The notes below the pieces were generated by a model that was given only the letters and a program-made list of their open reading frames with translations, was not told the origin of the DNA and searched no databases. 7,414 nucleotides of DNA from positions 1 through 7,414 of the forward strand of contig JAGBGW010000206.1 in the NCBI GenBank assembly GCA_017935825.1, written 5' to 3'. Position numbers and translations under genes: made by a program. Shown here in pieces: positions 1-6,599 of this stretch. The DNA is from Clostridia bacterium (GTDB lineage Bacteria > Bacillota > Clostridia > Christensenellales > Maliibacteriaceae). Numbering within the stretch: the first letter of the stretch is position 1; every line of letters begins with the position of its first letter.

Positions 1-680
1 GCAGAAAGCGTGACCGTTTCACCGAATGCTTTCCATGCAGCATCTGCATTTTCAAATCCGGCAGCCTGGATCGCGTGACCCGTCAAAACCATCTTGAAGC
101 CGCCCTCCTGCAAGTTCTGCAGTTCCTCATTGGTTGCCTCGCCGGGAACAACCAGTGTATTGAACAACGCAGCAAGTGCAATTGCTGCATCGGTATCGTT
201 GCCCACGACTTCGAAGTAACGGAACTCAAATGTAATGGTATTTGCAGTTTCGTCATATGCAAAACCCTCATACAGCCAAACCGTTTCATCCCAACCATCG
301 ATCATGTCGGAAAAATCCGTCAAGCCATGTGCATCAATGATCGCCTGTACATCATCTGCATTATGCACAGTCATCATCATGCGGATATATGCAGGTTCAC
401 TGTCAGCCTCAATGGAAATCATGGGATCCTTCAGATATCTCATACCGGGGATCAAATGATACTCATTGCCTTTTTCTTCTCTGACGGGCTGACCATTTTC
501 ATCAAGAATCGGCTGTCCGTCTTCGTCGACAACAGTTTCATCCAGTTTAATATCCACATCACCTACGGTGAAGGTATTGACAACAGAAGCAGTATCCGTC
601 AGGTATGCAACCGTGCTCATCACGGTTGCCGACAAAAGCAGCACGAAGCTCAAAAGCAGGCACAAAGTTCTCTTTTTCAT
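1..680 (-). CDS. TasA/camelysin-like secreted protein with SipW-type signal peptide (3' end beyond window)
   Basis: Translated from the minus strand, this frame is open from an ATG at 680 to the left edge: 226 complete codons and no stop. Residues 1-25 form a signal peptide (MKKR, then a hydrophobic run). It is followed by AYLTDTASVVNTFTVGDVDI, the layout seen after the signal peptide in SipW substrates such as Bacillus TasA and camelysin (AYF/AFxD..., then a TF-x-x-G strand). Cleavage is likely near Ala25/Tyr26. LIPGMRYLKDP (76-86) and PAYIRMMMTV (96-105) resemble the TasA stretch with a PG turn before the first long strands. GFKMVLTGHAIQAAGF (194-209) resembles the C-terminal strand of that fold. 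The mature part is acidic. Family members form surface or biofilm fibres; that role is inferred here. Its gene overlaps sipW, whose product should process it. An in-frame ATG at 683 is an alternative start. About 230-260 residues are expected, so little is probably missing. Confidence 0.85.
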   Translation of the reverse strand, partial: MKKRTLCLLLSFVLLLSATVMSTVAYLTDTASVVNTFTVGDVDIKLDETVVDEDGQPILDENGQPVREEKGNEYHLIPGMRYLKDPMISIEADSEPAYIRMMMTVHNADDVQAIIDAHGLTDFSDMIDGWDETVWLYEGFAYDETANTITFEFRYFEVVGNDTDAAIALAALFNTLVVPGEATNEELQNLQEGGFKMVLTGHAIQAAGFENADAAWKAFGETVTLS

Positions 681-1213
681 CATTTGCTCTCCTTTGCCTT
701 TTTCTTGTCTTTCTTATCATCCGACCCGAAGATCACATCGGGCAGGATCACCATGAGCAGCAGCACAATACCGATAGTCACGGTAGCATAAATGCCGGAT
801 GTGCTGTGCAGATATTCTACAAAATACCCAAGCTGCGGAACCGTAAAGATCGGGGAACCCACGACCTGACTTTCCAACACAAGATTGGCATCGGGCATGT
901 CGTTTGCAATACCTTGCGTGCGGTATGCTGTCTGACCGTCCTGCTGGGTAACTTCAATGATGCGGTGGGTCGCCACCGTATCACCGCTCATACGGAAGGT
1001 GATGTCATCCCCTACGTCCAAAGTGGAAGTATCCACGTCTTTTACATAGATGACGGAACCTGTCATATATTCCGGTTCCATAGAGGAGGACAATACCACA
1101 TATAAATCAATGCCAAAGACGCGAACGCCTGCCAGCGCAATGGCCAGCACCAATACTACGCCAATCAGCAGTGTATTGATCAAATTCCAGATCTTTTTGA
1201 TCACACGACCCAT
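680..1213 (-). CDS. sipW: Signal peptidase I, ER-type (SipW family)
   Basis: This 177-residue membrane protease would cleave signal peptides of a small set of exported proteins. It has an N-terminal membrane segment (about 10-34), then VLSSSMEP (40-47) with the probable nucleophile Ser44 just before Met. VATHRIIEV follows, with His83 where bacterial-type enzymes have Lys; Ser plus His marks the ER/SipW type. The Ser-His spacing of 39 is close to that of Bacillus SipW. A second membrane segment (about 141-163) and a Lys-rich tail (KKDKKKAKESK) follow. One oddity is the usual GDAN-like motif after the histidine, which reads GIAN (101-104), so Ile102 replaces an acidic residue. Asp105 and Asp108 are nearby and could fill the acidic role; I cannot align this with certainty. 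The start at 1213 has an upstream GGAAAGGAAG about 8 bases away. The gene overlaps the TasA-like gene downstream. Confidence 0.93.
   Translation of the reverse strand: MGRVIKKIWNLINTLLIGVVLVLAIALAGVRVFGIDLYVVLSSSMEPEYMTGSVIYVKDVDTSTLDVGDDITFRMSGDTVATHRIIEVTQQDGQTAYRTQGIANDMPDANLVLESQVVGSPIFTVPQLGYFVEYLHSTSGIYATVTIGIVLLLMVILPDVIFGSDDKKDKKKAKESK
689..695 (-). promoter_or_regulatory. Ribosome binding site of the TasA-like gene, inside the sipW 3' end
   Basis: AAAGGAG on the minus strand lies inside the last sipW codons (Lys-Glu-Ser-Lys). It is 8 bases before the ATG at 680 and 5 bases before the ATG at 683, so spacing favours 680. The sipW stop TGA (682-680) overlaps either start: TGATG for the 680 start, ATGA for the 683 start. 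This arrangement implies translational coupling of peptidase and substrate. Confidence 0.8.
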
Positions 1214-1256
1214 TGGTCAACTTCCTTTCCAACGCTCCCTGTTTGGAAGACGTCCT

Positions 1257-1286
1257 GCATGCTGCATCTTTTTATGCAAAACATGC
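1257..1286 (-). promoter_or_regulatory. Nested hairpin in the sipW leader
   Basis: On the transcript strand, GCATG-TTT-TGCAT-AAAAAG-ATGCA-G-CATGC can form an outer 5-bp stem, a 3/1 internal loop and an inner 5-bp stem with a 6-base loop. It ends about 43 bases before the sipW start, inside the predicted 5' untranslated leader. There is no U-tract, so it is not a simple terminator. It could stabilise mRNA or bind a regulator, or be chance. No known riboswitch class is recognised. Confidence 0.35.
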
Positions 1287-1343
1287 GATATTTTTGCCGC
1301 CTAACTTTCAAATGGGCATACTAAAGGCAACTATACAGTTAAG

Positions 1344-1372
1344 ATTATACCCTGTAATGCACTGCAATTCAA
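1344..1372 (-). promoter_or_regulatory. Promoter for the sipW operon (sigma-A type)
   Basis: On the minus strand TTGAAT (1372-1367) and TATAAT (1349-1344) are separated by exactly 17 bases. The -10 is a perfect consensus, and the -35 matches the TTGACA consensus at 4 of 6 positions. The upstream DNA is AT-rich. It lies after the carB-dapF terminator and points toward sipW. Transcription would start near 1337, giving a leader of about 125 bases before the sipW ATG. Confidence 0.75.
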
Positions 1373-1443
1373 GTTAATTCAATGATTTTTCCATGCGGTT
1401 TTCGTTAAAAAACATATATTTCCGCTGTCTTTGTTTCGGCAGT

Positions 1444-1482
1444 AAAAAAACGACCCCATCCTTTTGAGATAAGGTCGTTTTT
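1444..1482 (-). terminator. Rho-independent terminator of the carAB-dapF transcript
   Basis: On the minus strand a 10-bp stem AAAAACGACC / GGTCGTTTTT encloses a 17-base loop and runs into a T tract (1450-1444). It begins about 20 bases after the TGA stop of carB-dapF. The plus-strand reading also ends in a T-rich run, so it could act in both directions. It separates the carbamoyl phosphate genes from the sipW unit. Confidence 0.88.
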
Positions 1483-1501
1483 CTTAAGCTTTTAACTTGG
1501 A

Positions 1502-2338
1502 TCAATACTCCAGAACACCGCGATAAACCAGCTTTGCATCGCCGGTAAGGGTGATACCCATGTCGGTGTAGTTGACGATCAGGTCGCCGCCGCGAACCTT
1601 GACGGTAACGTCTTCGCCCTTCTTGCAAAGGCCCTTTTCGCAGGCTGCAACAACCGCCGCACATGCGCCGGTACCGCAGGCAAGGGTTTCGCCGTTGCCA
1701 CGCTCGTAAACACGCATCTTGAGGGTGTTTTCGTTGACAACACGGACGAACTCGGTGTTGATACGCTCGGGGAAGTAATGCGCGTTCTCAAACAGAGGAC
1801 CGACATGCTCGATATCCACACCGTCCACGCGGTCGACGAAGACCACGCAGTGGGGGTTACCGACGGATACGCAGGTTGCCTTGTATTCCTTGCCGCCGAT
1901 TTCGATGGGATAGTCAACAAGACGATCTTCCTCGATGATGCAGGGCAGGCTCTTGGGATCCAGATTTGCCTGACCGACTTCAACGGTGACAGTAGTTACC
2001 TGGTCGTTGGAGGTATACAGCTTCAGCTTGCGGATGCCGCTTGCGGTCTCGATGGTCAGTACGGTCTTTTTCACCAGACGGTTGTCGTAGAGGTACTTAC
2101 CGACACAGCGGATGCTGTTGCCTGCCATCTTGCCTTCGGAACCATCGCGGTTGAAGATGCGCATGCATGCATCAGCCACGGTGGAGCGCTCGATAAGCAC
2201 GATACCAACAGCACCTACGCCGTAGTTACGGTCGCAAAGGCTGATGCAAAGGCTCTCGGGGCAAGTGATGGAACCATCGAAGTTCTCGATGAAGATATAG
2301 TCGTCACCGGTTGCTTCCATCTTGGAGAAGTGGAGCAT
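1502..2338 (-). other. dapF: DapF-like domain, C-terminal part of the CarB fusion; first catalytic Cys absent
   Basis: Residues 1068-1345 of the fusion (278 residues, a normal DapF length) align without gaps around the key motifs. DapF interconverts LL- and meso-diaminopimelate using two cysteines (Cys73 and Cys217 in Haemophilus). Retained: FNRDGSEG (Asn1130, like Asn64), VGNPHCVVFVD (Asn1228), ERINTEF (Asn1261), YERGNGET (Glu1279, Arg1280) and ACGTGACA with the second catalytic cysteine, Cys1288. Changed: the MCGNG motif reads MAGNS, so the first catalytic Cys is Ala1139 (codon GCA). GND(F/Y) reads GDDY, so the substrate-contacting Asn is Asp1079. G(I/V)GxD reads GVGAV, with Val1111 for Asp. 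The frame and fold are intact, so it is not a decayed remnant in the usual sense. It may be an inactive or altered-function epimerase domain. Residue roles come from the known family; lack of epimerase activity is inferred. Confidence 0.9.
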
Positions 2339-5300
2339 GGTGTAATCGGTGCGCATGTTGTTGATATCAACAAGCTCGGTGTTATGCTCGCTGTAACGGC
2401 TCTTGATGATGTCTGCAAGTGCGTTTGCAGTGTCAAGAGAGGTCAGGCAAGCTACGCGGTGGAACATTGCCGCACGGTGAAGCTTGATGTAATCGCTGAC
2501 AGTATCATCGTACAGAGCGCCGGTGTAGACGATATAGTTGATCTTGCCGCTTTCGATCATGCGGTAAGCTTCGTCGCTTTCGCGGATGCCGCCGATGCGT
2601 ACCACATCGATACCGAGGTCTTCGATTGCTTCCGCCGTTTTTTCGGTGGCGTAAAGCTTCATGCCAAGGTCGTCAAACTTCTTGGCAAGACCGACGATCT
2701 CAAACAGGTCATGATCTGCAACGTTGATGAACACACCAACTTCGCCGTTCATGGGGTTCTTCAGATCGATGCCCGATGCAAGAAGGCCCTTGAACAGTGC
2801 CTCGTTGAGGGTTTTGCCGATACCGAGAACTTCGCCGGTGGACTTCATTTCGGGCCCCAGGTATGCATTTGCATCCGTCAGTTTCTCAAAGGAGAATACG
2901 GGAGCCTTGACGGTGAAGTACGGCGGCGTGCGGTAAAGACCGGTGCCGTAGCCAAGATCGCGAAGCTTCTCCCCTACCATGACGCGGGAAGCAAGGTCGA
3001 CCATGGGTACGTTGGTCACTTTGCTGATATAAGGAATGGTACGGGATGCACGGGGGTTAACCTCGATGACGTACAATTCGTTATGCCAGATCAGGTACTG
3101 GATGTTGACAAGACCCTTGGTACCAAGTGCCAGTGCCAGCTTTTCAGAGGATTCCACCACAGTGCGCATCATCTTATCGTTGATGTTATAGGGCGGATAC
3201 ACTGCGATGGAGTCGCCGGAGTGTACGCCTGCGCGCTCGATATGCTCCATAACGCCGGGGATGAGAACATCCTCGCCGTCGGAGATAACGTCAACTTCGA
3301 TCTCGATGCCCTGCATGTACTTATCGACCAGAACGGGGTTATCGATGCCCTGTGCCAGGATGCGCTCCATGTACAGCGTGGTCTCAAAGTCGTTGTGCAC
3401 GATGGACATGTTCTGACCGCCGATGACGTAGCTGGGGCGAAGCAGAACGGGATAGCCGAAGCGGTTTGCAGCTTCGATCGCCTCGTCCAGGTCCTTGATG
3501 CCCATGCCGCGGGGACGCTTGATCTGGAACTTCTCCAGCAGTGCGTCGAACTTCTCGCGGTCTTCAGCGGTATCGATACCCTCTGCGGAGGTGCCGAGGA
3601 TCTCAATGCCCTGATCGTCCAGGAACTGGGTCAGCTTGATTGCCGTCTGACCGCCGAATGCCACAACAACGCCCACGGGATTTTCCGTGCGGATGATGTT
3701 CATAACGTCTTCGCTGGTAAGAGGCTCGAAATACAGACGATCTGCGGTGTCGTAGTCGGTGGAAACGGTCTCGGGGTTGTTGTTGACGATGACAACGTCA
3801 TAACCCAGTTTCTTCAGTGTCCATACGCAGTGTACGCAGGAGTAGTCGAACTCGATACCCTGACCGATGCGGATGGGACCGGAACCAAGAACCATGACAA
3901 CGGGCTTGCCGCTCTTTTTGAATGCGCGGGATTCGCAGAAGTCGTCGTAGGTGGAGTAGAAATAAGGCGTGGTTGCATCAAACTCTGCTGCGCAGGTGTC
4001 AACCATCTTGTAGACCGCGTGACGCTCGGGCAGTTTTTCTGCACCGGAAATGCGCTTCAAAGCTGCATCGGTGTAGCCGAAACGCTTACCTTCAAGGTAG
4101 GTCTCCTCGTCGTTGATGCCCTCTGCTGCGATCTTTGCCTCGAAATCAGCCAGTTTCTTCAGTTTATACAGGAAGAAGCGGTCGATACGGGTGATGTCAA
4201 AGATGGTGTCGATCTCGACGCCTGCCTTGATCGCCTCAAATACGGTGAACAGGCGCTTATCGTCTGCATTCTTCAGGCGCTCCAAAACGGGTGCATCGCT
4301 TGCAGGTGCAGCGTTCAAGGTATCAAGGGAGATCTCTGCGCCGCGGACAGCCTTCATCAAAGCCTGCTCGAAGGTGGGAGCGATGGACATGACCTCGCCG
4401 GTTGCCTTCATCTGGGTGCCCAGCTTGCGGCTTGCATCGACAAACTTATCAAAGGGCCACTTGGGCAGCTTCAATACGCAGTAGTCAACGGTGGGTTCAA
4501 AGAACGCGCTGGTCTTGCCGCCGGTGATGTCGTTTGCGATCTCGTCCAGAGTATAGCCAAGAGCTACCTTGGTGGTGATCTTTGCGATCGGGTAACCCGT
4601 TGCCTTACTTGCAAGTGCGGAAGAACGGGAAACACGGGGGTTGACCTCGATAACAGCGTACTGGAAGGAGTTGGGATCCAGTGCGAACTGGCAGTTGCAG
4701 CCGCCGACGATGCCAAGGGCGGAGACGATGTTCAAGCTTGCGCTTCTGAGCATCTGATATTCCTTGTCGGACAGGGTCAGTGCAGGTGCCACAACGATGG
4801 AGTCACCGGTGTGTACGCCAACGGGGTCAAAGTTTTCCATGGAGCAGACGGCGATGGCATTGCCTGCAGCGTCGCGCATGGTTTCAAATTCGATTTCCTT
4901 CCAGCCGAAGATGTACTTTTCGACCAGAATCTGGGTGATGGGAGAAGCATCAAGACCGGTTTTTGCAATTCGCTTGAGTTCTTCCACATCGTAAGCTACG
5001 CCGCCGCCTGCGCCGCCCAAAGTGAATGCAGGACGGACGATGACGGGATAGCCGATGCGATCTGCAACTTCCAGTGCATAATCGATGGTTTCAGCAATAT
5101 CGGAGGGGATGCAGGGCTCACCGATGGATTCCATGGTGTCCTTGAACATCTGGCGGTCTTCTGCGCGGTCGATTGCCTCAGCGTTGGTACCAAGCAGGCG
5201 TACATTGTGTGCCTGCAGGAAGCCTTCCTTATCAAGCTGCATGGCAAGGGTCAGACCGGTCTGACCGCCAAGACCTGCAAGAATGCTGTCGGGCTGTTCC

Positions 5301-5539
5301 TTGATGATGATACGCTTGACGGTTTCGATCGTCAGGGGTTCAAGATAAATCTCGTCGGCAAGTGCCTTGTCGGTCATGATGGTTGCAGGGTTGGAGTTGA
5401 CCAGCACCACGTTGACGCCTGCGTCCTTCAAAACGCGGCATGCCTGTGCGCCTGCATAGTCAAACTCTGCAGCCTGACCGATGACAATGGGACCGGAGCC
5501 GATGACCAAAACTTTTTTGATATCCTTACTAAGCGGCAT
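1502..5539 (-). CDS. carB: Carbamoyl phosphate synthase large subunit fused to a DapF-like domain
   Basis: The single frame of 1345 codons has an uninterrupted CarB (about 1-1065). It makes carbamoyl phosphate from bicarbonate, ammonia channelled from CarA, and two ATP, for arginine and pyrimidines. The first half starts with VLVIGSGPIVIGQAAEFDYAG; its ATP-grasp metal site is in VIEVNPR (Glu298, Asn300). An oligomerisation region follows. The second half starts near 545 with VLGSGPIRIGQGIEFDYS and has its own VIEVNPR (Glu826, Asn828). An MGS-type allosteric domain covers about 930-1065. The chain then enters a diaminopimelate epimerase-like domain (1068-1345) without a linker or a ribosome binding site at the join. 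E. coli CarB is 1073 residues, so CarB is complete and DapF is an added domain. The start at 5539 lies 4 bases after the carA stop and 9 bases after GGAGG (5553-5549). The carA start and the terminator near 1444-1482 define a carA-carB-dapF unit. Confidence 0.97.
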   Translation of the reverse strand: MPLSKDIKKVLVIGSGPIVIGQAAEFDYAGAQACRVLKDAGVNVVLVNSNPATIMTDKALADEIYLEPLTIETVKRIIIKEQPDSILAGLGGQTGLTLAMQLDKEGFLQAHNVRLLGTNAEAIDRAEDRQMFKDTMESIGEPCIPSDIAETIDYALEVADRIGYPVIVRPAFTLGGAGGGVAYDVEELKRIAKTGLDASPITQILVEKYIFGWKEIEFETMRDAAGNAIAVCSMENFDPVGVHTGDSIVVAPALTLSDKEYQMLRSASLNIVSALGIVGGCNCQFALDPNSFQYAVIEVNPRVSRSSALASKATGYPIAKITTKVALGYTLDEIANDITGGKTSAFFEPTVDYCVLKLPKWPFDKFVDASRKLGTQMKATGEVMSIAPTFEQALMKAVRGAEISLDTLNAAPASDAPVLERLKNADDKRLFTVFEAIKAGVEIDTIFDITRIDRFFLYKLKKLADFEAKIAAEGINDEETYLEGKRFGYTDAALKRISGAEKLPERHAVYKMVDTCAAEFDATTPYFYSTYDDFCESRAFKKSGKPVVMVLGSGPIRIGQGIEFDYSCVHCVWTLKKLGYDVVIVNNNPETVSTDYDTADRLYFEPLTSEDVMNIIRTENPVGVVVAFGGQTAIKLTQFLDDQGIEILGTSAEGIDTAEDREKFDALLEKFQIKRPRGMGIKDLDEAIEAANRFGYPVLLRPSYVIGGQNMSIVHNDFETTLYMERILAQGIDNPVLVDKYMQGIEIEVDVISDGEDVLIPGVMEHIERAGVHSGDSIAVYPPYNINDKMMRTVVESSEKLALALGTKGLVNIQYLIWHNELYVIEVNPRASRTIPYISKVTNVPMVDLASRVMVGEKLRDLGYGTGLYRTPPYFTVKAPVFSFEKLTDANAYLGPEMKSTGEVLGIGKTLNEALFKGLLASGIDLKNPMNGEVGVFINVADHDLFEIVGLAKKFDDLGMKLYATEKTAEAIEDLGIDVVRIGGIRESDEAYRMIESGKINYIVYTGALYDDTVSDYIKLHRAAMFHRVACLTSLDTANALADIIKSRYSEHNTELVDINNMRTDYTMLHFSKMEATGDDYIFIENFDGSITCPESLCISLCDRNYGVGAVGIVLIERSTVADACMRIFNRDGSEGKMAGNSIRCVGKYLYDNRLVKKTVLTIETASGIRKLKLYTSNDQVTTVTVEVGQANLDPKSLPCIIEEDRLVDYPIEIGGKEYKATCVSVGNPHCVVFVDRVDGVDIEHVGPLFENAHYFPERINTEFVRVVNENTLKMRVYERGNGETLACGTGACAAVVAACEKGLCKKGEDVTVKVRGGDLIVNYTDMGITLTGDAKLVYRGVLEY

Positions 5540-5543
5540 ATAA

Positions 5544-6599
5544 TCAGTCCTCCATCATCTTGAAGAATTCTTCGTACAAGAAGCGGGTGTCGCGGGAACC
5601 TGCGCAGGTTTCCGGATGGAACTGTGCGCCAAGTGCCTTATACTCAGGGTAATCGATACCCTCGCAGGTGGAGTCGTTGGTGTTGACGAAACGAACCACA
5701 CCGTTTTTCAGGTTTTCACAGGTCACTGCAAAATTATGGTTCTGCGTGGTGATGTAAGCCTTGCCGGTCTTCTTATCATGGATGGGCTGGTTGCCGCCAT
5801 GGTGACCGTAGGGCAGTTTCACGCAGTCTGCGCCGTTTGCAAGGGCCAGCATCTGATGACCCATGCAGATGCCAAGCATCGGCACTTTGCCAAAGAGTTC
5901 TTTGACCTGCTGCACACCAAAGGCAAATTCTCTGGGATCGGAAGGACCGTTGGAAAGCACGATGCCGTCGGGATTTCCTTCCAGAATCTGCTGTGCAGTA
6001 TAGGTTGCAGGTACGATTCTGACACGGCAGCCCATGGATGCAAGTTCTTTTGCGATGTGACGCTTTGCACCGTAGTCGATGACGGTGACGTCGAACTTCT
6101 TCTCGCCCTCTGCCTCAAGGATGCTTTCCTCCTTGCAGGTCACTTCTTCCACAGCCTTTTCCACACGGAAGTTGGCAATCTGAGAAAGATCTTCGGGAAG
6201 TTCGGTGCAGATCATGGCGTTCATGGTGCCGTGATCGCGGATGATGCGTGTAATCTGACGGGTATCAACGCCGCAAAGACCCATGACGCCTACTTTCTTC
6301 AAATAGGTATCCAGGTCGTACTCACATCTGAAATTGGAAGGCTGATCGCACACTTCGCGCACAACGTAGCCGTGCACGGCGCACTCACCCTCAAAGTCCT
6401 CTTCCATCACGCCATAATTGCCGATCAACGGGAACGTCTGCAGAATGATCTGACCACAATAGCTGGGGTCAGTGAGCGTTTCAACGTAACCGACAACGCC
6501 CGTGGTAAAGATCAGTTCACCAATGCGGGGCACCTCGGCGCCGAACACTTTTCCTTCAAACACCTGCCCGTTTTGCAATACAAGGTATCCTTTTTTCAT
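5544..6599 (-). CDS. carA: Carbamoyl phosphate synthase small subunit (glutaminase)
   Basis: CarA hydrolyses glutamine and passes ammonia to CarB. The 351-residue protein begins MKKGYLVLQNGQVFEGKVFG. The N-terminal CarA-specific domain (about 1-150) includes GELIFTTGVVGYVETLTDPSY and GLCGVDTR. The C-terminal class I amidotransferase domain (about 170-351) has the nucleophile Cys245 in GICMGHQ, with His328 and Glu330 in QFHPE. SNGPSDP (216-222) keeps the first oxyanion-hole glycine, but its second Gly is Ser220; GHHGGNQP replaces the commoner GHRGANHP. The frame is open further upstream to 6692, but that extension is basic and unlike CarA. The ATG at 6599 has AAGGAG 7 bases upstream and gives a family-like N-terminus. 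It is followed by carB after 4 bases. Confidence 0.97.
   Translation of the reverse strand: MKKGYLVLQNGQVFEGKVFGAEVPRIGELIFTTGVVGYVETLTDPSYCGQIILQTFPLIGNYGVMEEDFEGECAVHGYVVREVCDQPSNFRCEYDLDTYLKKVGVMGLCGVDTRQITRIIRDHGTMNAMICTELPEDLSQIANFRVEKAVEEVTCKEESILEAEGEKKFDVTVIDYGAKRHIAKELASMGCRVRIVPATYTAQQILEGNPDGIVLSNGPSDPREFAFGVQQVKELFGKVPMLGICMGHQMLALANGADCVKLPYGHHGGNQPIHDKKTGKAYITTQNHNFAVTCENLKNGVVRFVNTNDSTCEGIDYPEYKALGAQFHPETCAGSRDTRFLYEEFFKMMED
5549..5553 (-). promoter_or_regulatory. Ribosome binding site of carB, inside the carA 3' end
   Basis: GGAGG on the minus strand, 9 bases before the carB ATG at 5539, overlaps the last carA codons (Met-Glu-Asp). The carA TGA is only 4 bases from the carB ATG, which fits coupled, near-equimolar synthesis of the two subunits. 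Confidence 0.85.

Noticed and set aside
75..1105. Plus-strand ORFs of 238 and 166 residues
   Set aside because: They are codon-aligned shadows of the TasA-like gene and sipW, whose minus-strand frames have signal peptide and catalytic motifs with proper ribosome binding sites.
1377..1418. 13-codon minus-strand ORF between the terminator and the sipW promoter
   Set aside because: It has no convincing ribosome binding site, lies upstream of the sipW promoter and downstream of the carB terminator, and has no recognisable content.
2336..2338. Internal ATG as a separate dapF start
   Set aside because: No Shine-Dalgarno sequence precedes it, and the frame continues from CarB without a stop, so a fusion is the simpler reading.
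1778..5563. 1261-residue plus-strand ORF
   Set aside because: It is the exact codon-aligned reverse complement of carB-dapF, explained by the scarcity of TTA, CTA and TCA codons. It matches no family I recognise, while the minus-strand frame is plainly CarB and DapF.
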